A DNA stretch of 34,069 bases from Mucilaginibacter sp. (GTDB lineage Bacteria; Bacteroidota; Bacteroidia; Sphingobacteriales; Sphingobacteriaceae): assembly GCA_028287895.1 (NCBI GenBank), contig JAQBOV010000014.1:1-34069 (forward strand). Direction: 5' to 3'. The translations under genes were made by a program, and so were the position numbers. Positions within the stretch are counted from its first letter, which is position 1. Each line of letters starts with the position of its first letter. Of the stretch, positions 1 through 8,573 are shown piece by piece. Below the pieces are notes generated by a model. That model had not been told where the DNA came from and did not search any database. It saw only the letters and a program-made list of their open reading frames with translations.

Positions 1-620
1 CTTCAATTTTTGCACTAAACTTTTCAATTGGGGTGGTGACCGGCATTTTTATGTCCATTCAATTTGGCCTTAACACGATTTATTACAGTTTATTTATTGA
101 TGTTTATCAAACATTACTTTCCGATACAGAAAGTACTTGTGTTATGATTATCAGCAAGTTACAAGTTTTGAATTACAAATCAGTAACAAAATTTTCGAGG
201 CTTTTTTGCCCCTTTTTCAAGGGTATTAATGTGGATAACTCAACGCTAATTACAGGAAATTTTAAACAAATTCCAAAGTAAAAAAATAAATATGCCTGGA
301 GTTACCCCCTCTCCTTTTGTCAATTTTTTAAAATTCACAAATTCGTGTTTATTCTTTAATAGGGGTTCTTTTCCACTAAAGGCTACTAAAGGGATTTTGA
401 ACTCCAAAATGAAAGCGTTAATAAGTTGATTATTAACTCTTTCTAATTCACAGCGCTTTTTATTCTTATGCCCGCTATTTTTTGAATAAACTGCATTTAT
501 TCTAAGTTGCTGAATATAAATAATTTGCATTTGAGTAAGTGTTCAAAATCCCTTTTGGTCTTGAAAAGAAAGTAAGTTTGAACACGGCATGCTAAAGTTT
601 TTAACCTGAGTTGCCCAGGA
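1..620. other. AT-rich stretch with no convincing gene
   Basis: This is the left edge of the window. Open frames exist on both strands (about 33-281 and 246-530), but they are low in complexity, overlap each other and match no family I recognise. I treat the stretch as non-coding or degraded. The first 60 bases contain GGGGTGG and two TTCAATT copies, faintly like the ends of IS21-type elements, but no transposase is visible, so this is not claimed. Confidence 0.5.
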
Positions 621-1163
621 TCATGACAATATCTTATCCACCATTTCCTTAGCCGTTTGAATGGGCCAGGGATTGCTGTGAACCTTGTTGGTGATCAGCG
701 CGCCATCAAACAGCATATATAGGTGATCTGCATATTGCTCTTTCTTTAAGGGCCTTAATATATCTGCAAATAATGCCCTTACATTATCTTTTTGCTTTTT
801 AATGATCGTTTTAACCCTGCCGCCGTCCGACGGTAATTCTGAAACAATATTTAAAAAGCCGCAGCCGCAATAGGCCGCCTGGGAAGAGAGCTCGATCAGG
901 AAATCAAATAAGCCCAGGATCTTTTCTTTTGGGCTGTCATATTTATCGGCTTCCGCTTTCAGCCATTCATCTGTCTGGGCGCTCATATTCGTGAGGTATT
1001 CGATCAGCAGGTCTTCCTTGGCATGAAAATGTTCATACAAGGTGGTTTTGGCCACCCCTGATTCTTTGATGATCTGGTTAATCCCGGTAGCGATATAGCC
1101 TTGCCTGTAAAATAAATTAGAAGCCGTTTCCAATATCCGTTCGCGTGCGTCGCTATTTCTCAT
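621..1163 (-). CDS. TetR/AcrR family transcriptional regulator
   Basis: A 180-residue one-component repressor. The N-terminal helix-turn-helix is clear: an RERILETASNLFYRQGY helix is followed by GINQIIKESGVAKTTLYEHF, the standard TetR recognition helix. The C-terminal half is the variable ligand-binding and dimer domain and does not reveal the ligand. I place the start at 1163 (MRNSDAR) because the 12 residues upstream are atypical for the family and overlap the putative operator at 1192-1205. It is transcribed divergently from the operon starting at 1337, and the gap holds two related inverted repeats. It therefore probably represses itself and that operon, which encodes redox enzymes, until an electrophile or quinone binds; that last step is inference. 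Confidence 0.9.
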   Translation of the reverse strand: MRNSDARERILETASNLFYRQGYIATGINQIIKESGVAKTTLYEHFHAKEDLLIEYLTNMSAQTDEWLKAEADKYDSPKEKILGLFDFLIELSSQAAYCGCGFLNIVSELPSDGGRVKTIIKKQKDNVRALFADILRPLKKEQYADHLYMLFDGALITNKVHSNPWPIQTAKEMVDKILS

Positions 1164-1191
1164 AGAACGAATGTAGGTGATTTTTAAAAAA

Positions 1192-1205
1192 ACCGACAAG
1201 TCAGT
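1192..1205. promoter_or_regulatory. Putative TetR operator, site 1
   Basis: ACCGACAAGTCAGT is an inverted repeat with GAC/GTC inner arms around a 2-nt centre and one mismatch in six arm pairs. It lies 29 nt upstream of the tetR start and shares the pattern ACnGACnnGTCnGT with site 2 at 1289-1302. Two copies of one pattern in a divergent gap beside a tetR gene support operator function; no binding data are available. Confidence 0.55.
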
Positions 1206-1288
1206 AGGTTGAATTTGAGGCTGTCAGCCCAAATATGACACAGCGTCCATACGAGTCCGGCTTTGCGGGAATACTTTCGTTCTCAATA

Positions 1289-1302
1289 ACAGACTGGTCT
1301 GT
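1289..1302. promoter_or_regulatory. Putative TetR operator, site 2
   Basis: ACAGACTGGTCTGT is a perfect 6-bp-arm inverted repeat with a 2-nt centre. It lies 34 nt upstream of the first gene of the plus-strand operon (1337) and matches the pattern of site 1. It probably controls the rightward promoter. Confidence 0.6.
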
Positions 1303-1336
1303 AGTATTTATCAAAAAACTTTAAAAGCAAAAAACA

Positions 1337-1846
1337 ATGTCAACACAAACTCAAACAGCAGCATCCTCTAAATCCACGGGGACGCTTAAAACAATTATCT
1401 GGTCAGGACTGGCAGCCGGTATTTTAGACGGCCTGGCAGCCATGATAGTTTTTCATATCTGGTTTAAACTAACCCCGGGCCAGGTCATGCAATTCATCGC
1501 CAGCGGTGTTTTTGGCCCGTCTTCCTTTACCGGCGGCACGAACACGGTGTTCGCGGGAATCTTTTTCCATTTTGTAATCGCTTATATTTTTGCCGCGTTC
1601 TATTACTTCGTTTTTCCCAAACTCAGCTTTTTAAGAACAAAGCCGGTGATCGCCGGTCTGATCTACGGCTTTGGGATCTGGCTGGTGATGAATATGCTGG
1701 TCATTCCCATGTCGCAGATCCAGCCATCTCCGTTTAATGCAGGACTGGCGGCCGTGAGTGTCGTATGGCACATGGTTTTAGTCGGTCTGCCGATTGCCGT
1801 TATCACCAAAAAATTCTTTAATCAATCGGACTCAAACACCAAATAA
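1337..1846 (+). CDS. Four-helix integral membrane protein, function unknown
   Basis: A 169-residue protein with a short polar Ser/Thr-rich N terminus and four strongly hydrophobic segments, at roughly residues 18-42, 68-93, 103-128 and 134-156. No enzymatic motif is visible. It vaguely resembles small conserved inner-membrane proteins of the YagU/DUF1440 type, but I cannot confirm this. It is the first gene of an operon: the next gene starts 8 nt after its stop, followed by a secreted protein and a quinone-reductase-like enzyme. The adjacent TetR and its operator-like site suggest inducible expression. Confidence 0.8.
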   Translation: MSTQTQTAASSKSTGTLKTIIWSGLAAGILDGLAAMIVFHIWFKLTPGQVMQFIASGVFGPSSFTGGTNTVFAGIFFHFVIAYIFAAFYYFVFPKLSFLRTKPVIAGLIYGFGIWLVMNMLVIPMSQIQPSPFNAGLAAVSVVWHMVLVGLPIAVITKKFFNQSDSNTK

Positions 1847-1854
1847 TAAACCTA

Positions 1855-2151
1855 ATGGCAAATCAAAAGATCATCGTGCTGGCGGAACTAACCGTCAAAC
1901 CGGAGTTCCTGGAGGAAGTGATCGCGATCTCCCGGAAAAACATCAATGCCTCCCTACAGGAGCCGGGCTGTGAAACATTTATCATGACCGCGAAAAAAGC
2001 GGAGCCCAATACCCTGGTTTTCTTTGAAATATGGTCATCGCAGGAGGCGCTCCAGTTGCATGTGGAAGAGGCTTATACCAAACAATTCTTCGCGGAAATT
2101 CCGGAGCGGCTGGTGACAGCGCCGGTATTGCAGTTCCTGGAAGAAAGGTAA
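1855..2151 (+). CDS. ABM-domain (antibiotic biosynthesis monooxygenase-like) protein
   Basis: A 98-residue single-domain protein. It has the dimeric alpha/beta-barrel ABM pattern: the start IIVLAELTVKPEFLEEV, a central GCETFIMTAKKAEPNTLVFF strand-turn-strand, then EIWSSQEALQLHVE with the conserved W and H, and an LxxF end. Family members act on quinones and other aromatics (YgiN type) without metal or cofactor, or are simple oxygenases. Position between a membrane protein and a quinone-oxidoreductase homologue suits quinone or electrophile handling. The substrate is not readable from the sequence. Confidence 0.88.
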   Translation: MANQKIIVLAELTVKPEFLEEVIAISRKNINASLQEPGCETFIMTAKKAEPNTLVFFEIWSSQEALQLHVEEAYTKQFFAEIPERLVTAPVLQFLEER

Positions 2152-2172
2152 CCATTATAAATATTTAACAAC

Positions 2173-2793
2173 ATGAAAACATATTTTCGATTAACCGCAA
2201 AGTTTAGCTTGTTCACACTTTTCCTGATTGCTGTGGCGCAGCTATCCAGGGCGCAGGTGGCCGATACCACGAAAGCGCCTTATACGCTGTCAGCGCCTGC
2301 GAACTGGACAGTCGAACACTTTACGCTGCCGCCCGATTTTGCACCGCAGCTGAACTGGAAAGGCGAGGAAGAACTGCGCCTGCATCCGGGCTGGGCAGAC
2401 CCGAAAAACGAGGGCCATTTGTCCTATGTTTTTCTCTGGTGGATCAGGCAAGCCATCCCGGTGAATAAGACCGTTTTAAAAGATGATCTCCGGATCTATT
2501 TTTCAGGTTTGGTTAAAAAAATTGGCACCATGCACCATATCCCGGCAAATAAGCTGGTTGCTGCAGAAACGAATGTAACCAGTGGGAAAACACTTAAGGG
2601 GGACATCGCCACCTACAGAGCGACAGTGCATATGCTGGACTTCTTTTCGCAAAAGCCCATTGTATTAAACCTGATCATCCATGTAAAGATCCGTTTAGCT
2701 TCGGTTACCGCTATCCGGGTTGATGCTTCACCGCAAGATGCCGGTCATCCGATCTGGAAAGCGCTGGATGCGATTAAAATAGATTTTAAGTGA
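2173..2793 (+). CDS. Secreted protein of unknown function
   Basis: A 206-residue protein with a typical Sec signal peptide (hydrophobic core at about residues 10-23, probable cleavage after SRA at about 27). The mature part, about 180 residues, contains TLSAPANWTVEHFTLPPDFAP, a Trp/Gly-rich section and a C-terminal AGHPIWKALDAIKIDFK. No catalytic motif is recognised. It lies in the TetR-controlled operon 21 nt after the ABM gene and 27 nt before the MDR enzyme. It is probably periplasmic; a function cannot be assigned. Confidence 0.78.
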   Translation: MKTYFRLTAKFSLFTLFLIAVAQLSRAQVADTTKAPYTLSAPANWTVEHFTLPPDFAPQLNWKGEEELRLHPGWADPKNEGHLSYVFLWWIRQAIPVNKTVLKDDLRIYFSGLVKKIGTMHHIPANKLVAAETNVTSGKTLKGDIATYRATVHMLDFFSQKPIVLNLIIHVKIRLASVTAIRVDASPQDAGHPIWKALDAIKIDFK

Positions 2794-2820
2794 CCCCGAT
2801 TACATAAAAAATAAATAAAA

Positions 2821-3753
2821 ATGAAAGCAGTTTTGATCGACCGATACGGCGACGCACATGAATTAAAATACAGGGATGTTCCGGCGCCGGAGGTTAATGC
2901 TGATGAGGTATTGATCAAAGTTTTTGCCACCAGCATCAATCCCGTGGACTGGAAAATCCGGCAAGGGATGATGAACAGTTTGCCCTGGGCATTTCCGATG
3001 ATACTGGGCTGGGACGTTTCCGGCGTGGTCGAAAAAGTTGGTAGCGCTGTAGCTCATTTCAGGCCGGGAGATGAAGTATATGCCTTTCCTACCCTGTCGC
3101 CTAAGGGAACTTATGCCGAGTATGTCAGTGTTAAGGCGGGTGAAGTGGCCTATAAACCGCAAAAACTTGATCATCAGCAGGCCGCTTCCTTACCGCTTGC
3201 CGGGCTTACCGCCAGGCAGGCGCTTTTTGACCACGGCGGCTTACAGGCGGGGCAAAAAATCCTGATCAACGGTGCGGCGGGTGGTGTGGGTACCCTGGCC
3301 ATTCAATTGGCCAGAAACAAGGGGGCTTATATTATCGGTACCGCTTCGCAAAGGAACGTCGATTTCTTAAAGGAGCTTGGTGCTGATGAGGTGATCGATT
3401 ATACGAAAGAAAACGTTGAAGAACAGCTCAGGGATATCGACCTCGTGCTGGATTGCATCGGTGGTAAAAACCAAAAACAGCTGGTTAAGGTATTAAAGCC
3501 GGGCGGTATGTTAGTGAGTATCGTAGGCTTGAACAGTGCCGTTGATTTCAGTGCAAAACAGATCAGGACGGCCTTTTTTATGACCAAACCATCGTCCGGG
3601 CAATTACAACTGATTACGGCGCTTGCCGATATCGGTAAATTAATTCCGGTGATCGCGCGTACCCTGGAGTTGGAGGATATTCAAAAGGCTCACCGTATAA
3701 GTGAAGCAGGACACGTCAGGGGGAAGATTGTCTTAAATGTAGCGTCGAAATAA
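2821..3753 (+). CDS. Zinc-independent MDR-family NADPH:quinone oxidoreductase-like enzyme
   Basis: A 310-residue medium-chain dehydrogenase/reductase. The N-terminal GroES-like domain includes the ATSINPVDWKIRQG motif of the quinone-oxidoreductase subfamily. The Rossmann domain carries the nucleotide loop ILINGAAGGVG (about residues 147-157). The structural-zinc cysteine cluster of alcohol dehydrogenases is missing, as expected for this branch. It likely reduces quinones or alpha,beta-unsaturated carbonyls with NADPH in the cytoplasm. It is the last gene of the operon beginning at 1337, and its length is normal for the family. Confidence 0.92.
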   Translation: MKAVLIDRYGDAHELKYRDVPAPEVNADEVLIKVFATSINPVDWKIRQGMMNSLPWAFPMILGWDVSGVVEKVGSAVAHFRPGDEVYAFPTLSPKGTYAEYVSVKAGEVAYKPQKLDHQQAASLPLAGLTARQALFDHGGLQAGQKILINGAAGGVGTLAIQLARNKGAYIIGTASQRNVDFLKELGADEVIDYTKENVEEQLRDIDLVLDCIGGKNQKQLVKVLKPGGMLVSIVGLNSAVDFSAKQIRTAFFMTKPSSGQLQLITALADIGKLIPVIARTLELEDIQKAHRISEAGHVRGKIVLNVASK

Positions 3754-4161
3754 AGATTGGTTTGCGCGATACTGATCTGATGGGAACACCGATATACAAG
3801 TCTTTAAGACTTCTATTGTCTAAATGAGCTATTGGTTTGTCGGTTCACCTTTTTTAAATTATCGGCAATGTGGTGATCAACCCGGTTTGATTCATAACTA
3901 AACAAGAAAAGCAGAGCATTTAACTGTTCTGCCTTTCTTATGGAATGTATTTGAAACCTATTTTTAAAGCCTTGCTACGGCAAACTCTGCCACTTGAATA
4001 AAATATTTTACGCTAATAGCGAAAATTTAAATGGAAAACCATGTCAAATTAATTCAAGCGATTTGCTTAGTTGATAATGGTTCTCTTATAGTTTACTAAA
4101 ATAAATATTTTGATCATCCAGCAGGTAATCACGGATATCATTGCTTTGCTATTGACTAATG
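3754..4161. other. Intergenic region between convergent operons
   Basis: About 400 bp without a supported gene between the MDR enzyme (+) and the cupin gene (-). The only structure I find is the imperfect hairpin at 3904-3939. The rest is AT-rich and has no repeats I could detect. Confidence 0.6.
3904..3939. terminator. Probable bidirectional terminator hairpin
   Basis: AAGAAAAGCAGA and TCTGCCTTTCTT form 12-bp arms with one mismatch around a 12-nt loop. The A-rich 5' flank and T-rich 3' flank fit a bidirectional intrinsic terminator between convergent transcription units. The distance from both stop codons (150-220 nt) lowers confidence. Confidence 0.5.
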
Positions 4162-4572
4162 TCACTTAGCCAGCACAACAAGCGGTTTACCTTTTTCAAC
4201 GATATAGGTAGCGAGTTCTTTTGCATTTCCTTTACCCACGTTTCTCGCCGAATGAATTGTGCCTGTCGGGATAAATAAAACCTGGCCCGCCTTAAGCCTT
4301 ACGGGGGGCTTGCCCTCAATTTGATATTCCAGCAAACCCTCCAGGACATAAATAATCTCTTCGCCTGGATGATGATGTTTGCCGAATCCAGTTCCCGGCT
4401 CGAAGTCAATACGCACCTGGACAGCTTCGCGTTCAGGGCTACTCAAATCGTGCCGCTGAAGCTCGGTGCGTTTGATGCCGGGCTGTTGTGCCAGTGCAGT
4501 ATTAAAAACGGCAAGTGATGCGAAAACAATGGCAACAATAATACCGGCGAGGTAACCTTTTTTCTTTTTCAT
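4162..4572 (-). CDS. Secreted single-domain cupin protein
   Basis: A 136-residue protein with an N-terminal signal peptide (KKKK, then a hydrophobic core, cleavage near TALA-Q). Both cupin motifs are intact: GKHHHPGEEIIYVLEG supplies the His-His-Glu metal ligands, and GQVLFIPTGTIHS supplies the last His. This is a periplasmic small beta-barrel metal-binding protein; small cupins of this kind act as isomerases, oxygenases or sensors, and the substrate is not determinable. I chose the start at 4572 (MKKKKGY), which gives a standard signal peptide. It lies downstream of the epoxide-hydrolase-like gene on the same strand and is probably part of the TetR-2 controlled gene set. Confidence 0.88.
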   Translation of the reverse strand: MKKKKGYLAGIIVAIVFASLAVFNTALAQQPGIKRTELQRHDLSSPEREAVQVRIDFEPGTGFGKHHHPGEEIIYVLEGLLEYQIEGKPPVRLKAGQVLFIPTGTIHSARNVGKGNAKELATYIVEKGKPLVVLAK

Positions 4573-4657
4573 AATGCTTAACAATTTTAAAATCCTTACT
4601 AAACCAGATTAATTAGTTTCTATAACATGGGCAATAGCATCCTTCATGAACCCAGTG

Positions 4658-5671
4658 CTATTTAGCATAGCCATCCACTTCAATGATGGCGTTAACAAAG
4701 TCCTGCGGCGCTTCTTCCGGGACATTATGGCCGATACCGTTCAATATTTTATGAGCGTATTTTCCGGTGAATTTTTTAGCATATGCTGCCCCGTCTGCTG
4801 CGGCTCCGTCAAAGTCACTGCTGATGGTGATACTCGGCACCGTGATAACAGGGCCTGCCGCCAGCTTTTTTTCCAGTTCGTCATACTTCGGCTCGCCTTT
4901 GGCCAGGCTTAACCGCCAGCGGTAGTTATGGATCACGATGCTAACATGATCAGGGTTGTCGAAGGAAGCTGCCGATCGATCATAGGTAGCGTCATCAAAG
5001 TTCCATTTCGGCGAGGCAATTTGCCAGATCAGTTTATTGAAGTCATGACGGTTAATATCATAGCCCTTTCGGCCGCGTTCGGTGGCGAAATAATACTGGT
5101 ACCACCAGCCCAGTTCCGCCTTTGGCGGTAATGGCTTCTGAATAGTTTCCCGGTTCCCGATAAGGTAACCGCTTACTGCCACAAGGCCCTTGCAGCGCTC
5201 CGGCCAGATCGCGGCTATGATGTCGGCTGTACGTGCGCCCCAGTCAAAGCCGCCTATAATAGCCTTTTGTATTTTCAACGCATCCATCAAAGCAATGATA
5301 TCTACAGCGACAACCGACTGCTGCCCGTTGCGGAATGTTTTGTCCGAAAGAAAGCGAGTGGTGCCATAGCCACGCAGATAAGGTACGATCACCCGGTAAC
5401 CTTTTGCTGCCAGTAAAGGAGCGACTTGCTCATAACTATGGATATCGTAAGGCCAGCCATGCAACAGGATGACAGCCGGGCCATCCGCCGGGCCAAATTC
5501 AGCATAGCCCACGTTTAAAACACCGGCCTTAATCTGCTTGATATGATCAAATGGGTTTGCCGTGTCGGTTTGCGCGTGCGCTGAACCTGTCATCAGCAGT
5601 GAGACAGCCGCGATCACAATGGCCTTGGCGCTTAATAAAAGGCCGCGGCTGTAGTTGAGTTGTATTGACAT
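4658..5671 (-). CDS. Secreted alpha/beta hydrolase of the epoxide hydrolase type
   Basis: A 337-residue protein with a signal peptide ending at about AHA (residues 31-33), so it acts in the periplasm. The oxyanion motif HGWP is at 71-74. The nucleophile elbow GGFDWGA places Asp at 143 instead of Ser, which is characteristic of epoxide hydrolases and haloalkane dehalogenases that use a covalent ester intermediate. The catalytic His is in GIGHNVPEEAP (about 315). The cap region is rich in Trp and Tyr. Its neighbours are two SDRs, a SnoaL-like protein and a cupin, consistent with breakdown of a xenobiotic or reactive metabolite. The substrate is unknown. Confidence 0.88.
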   Translation of the reverse strand: MSIQLNYSRGLLLSAKAIVIAAVSLLMTGSAHAQTDTANPFDHIKQIKAGVLNVGYAEFGPADGPAVILLHGWPYDIHSYEQVAPLLAAKGYRVIVPYLRGYGTTRFLSDKTFRNGQQSVVAVDIIALMDALKIQKAIIGGFDWGARTADIIAAIWPERCKGLVAVSGYLIGNRETIQKPLPPKAELGWWYQYYFATERGRKGYDINRHDFNKLIWQIASPKWNFDDATYDRSAASFDNPDHVSIVIHNYRWRLSLAKGEPKYDELEKKLAAGPVITVPSITISSDFDGAAADGAAYAKKFTGKYAHKILNGIGHNVPEEAPQDFVNAIIEVDGYAK

Positions 5672-5741
5672 GATACTTTTATTTTAAGGCCATCCGTTAG
5701 CGGCAGGCCGTTGTGATGAATAGAGTTAACTTATAATATGC

Positions 5742-6551
5742 CTATTTACCCAGGTAGATCGCGGCCATCTCTTTGATAGATGCTTCTGCACCGATCGCTA
5801 AACGGCGCTCATACCTTTCTTTAGAATCGGCACCGGCGGTATAATGTACCCGGTCAGTCCCATCAGTCGCCGCTTCATATATCACTTCGGCGATCTGCTG
5901 TGGCGTTGAACCCTTGGTGGCTGGATCCATCATGGAGTTGACCACACCCAAATAATGATCCATTAATTCCTGGTAAGGTTCAGAGGTTGTAATTACCATG
6001 TTTGATCCGAAATCAGTCCGGATAAATCCCGGCGCGACCGTTTTGATACCGATACCAAAAGCCGCCAGCTCGTAACTCATCCCTTCGCTCCAGCCTTCAA
6101 TTCCCCATTTAACGGCATGATACAGGCTGTCAAATGGAAAAGTGGTCAAGCCGGCAATGGAACTGACATTAATAAATAAGCCGCTTTTCTTTTCCCTGAA
6201 ATGAGGTATAAAGGCCTGGGTAACGCGAATTGCACCTAATAAATTGGTATTTACCTGCTGCAATAATTGCTCATCAGTCACGCTTTCCAGCGGCCCTATG
6301 GCGCCATAGGCAGCGTTATTCAAGACCACGTCTATGTTGCCTGTTGCAATTGCCGCAGCAGCTGTTTGCCTGATTTCTGCTGGATTGGTAATATCCAAAG
6401 GCAAAATAGTCACATTTTCCAGCTTGTCAAATTCGTTCGTTTTTGCCGGATTACGCATCGTGGCAATTACGTTCCAGCCTTTGCTTTGAAATAAATGAAC
6501 GGCTGCCTTTCCAAGGCCGCCTGAGGTTCCGGTAATTAATATTGTTTTCAT
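5742..6551 (-). CDS. Short-chain dehydrogenase/reductase (SDR), copy 1
   Basis: A 269-residue classical SDR. It has the cofactor motif TGTSGGLG (7-14), the NNAAYG stabilising motif (78-83), Ser129/130 in NVSS, and YHAVK with Tyr144 and Lys148. The R in ATMRN after the second strand suggests NADP(H). The start at 6551 (MKTILITGTS) fits the usual SDR N terminus; nine extra residues upstream would be atypical. It oxidises or reduces a small alcohol or carbonyl. It shares the operon with a second, clearly different SDR and a SnoaL-like protein. Confidence 0.92.
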   Translation of the reverse strand: MKTILITGTSGGLGKAAVHLFQSKGWNVIATMRNPAKTNEFDKLENVTILPLDITNPAEIRQTAAAAIATGNIDVVLNNAAYGAIGPLESVTDEQLLQQVNTNLLGAIRVTQAFIPHFREKKSGLFINVSSIAGLTTFPFDSLYHAVKWGIEGWSEGMSYELAAFGIGIKTVAPGFIRTDFGSNMVITTSEPYQELMDHYLGVVNSMMDPATKGSTPQQIAEVIYEAATDGTDRVHYTAGADSKERYERRLAIGAEASIKEMAAIYLGK

Positions 6552-6646
6552 GTTTTCTTTGTTTTTAGTATAGGACAAAGAACGGTGAAATACAAACCCG
6601 GCATATTGTTGAAAAGGTCAATCTTCATTGTTATAACGTTCAAGAA

Positions 6647-7048
6647 TTAAAAGCCGGTTATGCCGAATGTTTTGGCTGTAGCAGCCGAATCTAATGACTC
6701 CCTTAGTAACTTGATCTTCCCATTCTCCGCAACAAGCCTGCCCATGTAATGCTGGTTGAATGCTGCGCCGGTCTCTTTGACGGTAGTGGTTACCTTATAC
6801 TCCGCAAAAACCTGGTCCTGGGTTTCCATAAATACTTCCAGACTATGGAATTTGAAATCTGCTACCAGGCCGATCACATTTTTAAGAAAGTCGGTGATCT
6901 CCTGCGGCCCCTCCGCTCTTGGCGGAAAACCGATCGTGGCCAGGTAGGGTAATTCCAGCGCTCCGTCTTCCGCAAAAAGTGAGGCAATAAGGTCCAGATC
7001 CTGTACATTGTCAAGATAGGCGTTTAATAGTTCCAATGGTGTTTTCAT
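6647..7048 (-). CDS. SnoaL/NTF2-like fold protein
   Basis: A 133-residue single-domain protein. The N-terminal helix ending in LFAEDGALELPYLA, the EGPQEITDFLKNVIGLVADF helix, and the later strands VFAEYKVTTTV and FNQHYMGRLVAENGKI match the NTF2-like/SnoaL cone fold. Members are isomerases, cyclases, dehydratases or simple ligand binders. It begins 17 nt after the stop of the upstream SDR, so it is probably co-transcribed. Its catalytic role is unknown. Confidence 0.85.
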   Translation of the reverse strand: MKTPLELLNAYLDNVQDLDLIASLFAEDGALELPYLATIGFPPRAEGPQEITDFLKNVIGLVADFKFHSLEVFMETQDQVFAEYKVTTTVKETGAAFNQHYMGRLVAENGKIKLLRESLDSAATAKTFGITGF

Positions 7049-7065
7049 CTAAAATAGTATTAAGA

Positions 7066-7887
7066 TTATGAGTTCCCGTGTGCGGCAGCGGAAACTTCCG
7101 CCCATTCTTCAAAACTGGCCAACCGCTGCTCATAACGTTCCTTAACCGCCGGGTATGCAATTTTACCCAACAGCAAACGCAAAGGCGGATTGGCTGCATC
7201 AATTAACCGCAGTATTGGTTCAACCGTTGCAGCCGGGTCACCTATAATATCGGGGGTGGCGCTTTCTGCAAAGGCCTTTTTGATGGGGTCATACGCTGCT
7301 ATTGCCTGAGTTTGGATAGCAGAGGCACCCATCCAGTCTGTAGAAAAACCGTTTGGCTCGATCAGGGAGACCTTAATACCGAAACCGGCTACTTCTGATG
7401 CCAGTGTTTCGCTTAATCCTTCGACCGCGAATTTGGTAGCGTTATAAATGCCCAGCACCGGGATAGTAACCAGGCCCAAGAAGCTCGATACCTGCACAAT
7501 ATGGCCGCTTTTTTGTTCCCTCATGATGGGAAGAACCGCCTGGGTCACCCAAAGCAAGCCAAAGAAGTTAGTTTCAAACTGGTCCCTCGCATCCTGCTCC
7601 GTTGCTTCCTCGACTGCGCCAAAAAGCCCGTAACCGGCATTATTGATCACTACATCGATCCTTCCAAAGTGCTCATTTACTTTTTCTACGGCTGCAAATA
7701 CGTCCGTACGGCTGTTAACGTCCAGCTGTACAGGAAGAACAGCGTCACCATATTTGGCCACCAGATCAGCCAGGTCAGCCAGGTTCCTTGCTGTTGCGGC
7801 TACTTTATCACCGCGTTTCAATAATGCTGCTGCCCAAAGTTTACCAAAACCTCTCGAAGCGCCTGTAATTAAAATTGTTTTTGACAT
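7066..7887 (-). CDS. Short-chain dehydrogenase/reductase (SDR), copy 2
   Basis: A 273-residue classical SDR with TGASRGFG (8-15), NNAGYG (82-87), VSS (133-135) and the active-site YNATK (Tyr148, Lys152). The Arg in ATARN favours NADP(H). It is the first gene of the minus-strand set and starts 41 nt downstream of the palindrome at 7928-7941, so it should be the gene most directly repressed by the neighbouring TetR. It differs enough from copy 1 to be an older paralogue and not a recent duplicate. Confidence 0.93.
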   Translation of the reverse strand: MSKTILITGASRGFGKLWAAALLKRGDKVAATARNLADLADLVAKYGDAVLPVQLDVNSRTDVFAAVEKVNEHFGRIDVVINNAGYGLFGAVEEATEQDARDQFETNFFGLLWVTQAVLPIMREQKSGHIVQVSSFLGLVTIPVLGIYNATKFAVEGLSETLASEVAGFGIKVSLIEPNGFSTDWMGASAIQTQAIAAYDPIKKAFAESATPDIIGDPAATVEPILRLIDAANPPLRLLLGKIAYPAVKERYEQRLASFEEWAEVSAAAHGNS

Positions 7888-7927
7888 GATTTTCGTTTTA
7901 TTTATTGTTGTTTATTATTATCATAAG

Positions 7928-7941
7928 TGACCAATCGGTCA
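7928..7941. promoter_or_regulatory. Putative TetR-2 operator before the SDR operon
   Basis: TGACCAATCGGTCA has perfect 5-bp arms (TGACC/GGTCA) and a 4-nt centre, a classic TetR-family operator form. It sits between the tetR stop and the SDR start. A related sequence, TGACCGAACGGTAT, lies before tetR itself. Confidence 0.65.
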
Positions 7942-7960
7942 TATTTTTGAACAAATTTTT

Positions 7961-8548
7961 TTACAGCAATTGTGCTGTGATTGTTTTTTTCAGATTAGCC
8001 GAAATCAGCTTCATCTTGTCGTTATTTCCATTAGCCCGGCAGATCATAATTCCGCCTTCTATCATGGCAAACATCACCGTGGCAAACTCCTGGTGATCCC
8101 AGTCGGGATTAAATTCGCCATCCTTTATTCCTTGTTTAATGAGGTCAGCGATCAGCTGCTGGCTGATGTTGACCACCTGGTTTACTTTTTCTTTGATGAC
8201 CAGGCTTTGCTCATCTGCTTCGGTTCCGAAATTCATCATCGGGCATCCTCCGGCCACGGGCGGATCCATCGGATCATCGAAAACCCGGATAAAAGCAAAT
8301 AACTTCCCTTTGGCTGTTTTTTGCATGTTTAACGCCTCGGCAACCTTTTTACCCAGTAATTCCATGCTGTAATCCACAACGGCATTGGCCAGAATCTCCT
8401 TATTTTCAAAATAGATATATAAGGCTCCCTTAGAAAGGCCGGTAGCTTCCATAATATCGCTCAGGGCCGTTCCGGCTATGCCTTTTGTGTTAAAGATTGG
8501 CGCTGAACGTTCCAGAATCAATGCCCTTGTTGCCTCGCCTTTTGTCAT
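7961..8548 (-). CDS. TetR/AcrR family transcriptional regulator
   Basis: A 195-residue repressor. The DNA-binding part reads GIAGTALSDIMEATGLSKG followed by ALYIYFENKEILANAV, a textbook TetR helix-turn-helix. The C-terminal part (with GGCPMMNFGTEADEQ) resembles the ligand domain of the AcuR/YcdC-like group. The start is set at 8548 (MTKGEATR) because six extra residues upstream are not family-like. It is followed on the same strand by the SDR operon, with operator-like sites both upstream of tetR and between the two. Autoregulation plus control of the SDR operon is inferred. Confidence 0.92.
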   Translation of the reverse strand: MTKGEATRALILERSAPIFNTKGIAGTALSDIMEATGLSKGALYIYFENKEILANAVVDYSMELLGKKVAEALNMQKTAKGKLFAFIRVFDDPMDPPVAGGCPMMNFGTEADEQSLVIKEKVNQVVNISQQLIADLIKQGIKDGEFNPDWDHQEFATVMFAMIEGGIMICRANGNNDKMKLISANLKKTITAQLL

Positions 8549-8573
8549 TAGAATATATACCGACAAAAATACA

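Noticed and set aside
1..60. Possible IS21-type element end (GGGGTGG with repeated TTCAATT)
   Set aside because: No transposase and no measurable terminal repeat in the window; resemblance is only by memory.
246..530. Open frame of 94 codons on the minus strand
   Set aside because: Low-complexity sequence, overlapped by an opposite frame, no start context and no recognisable family.
4646..4912. Plus-strand open frames inside the epoxide-hydrolase-like gene, and similar frames inside other genes
   Set aside because: Antisense shadows of well-supported genes with no family features of their own.
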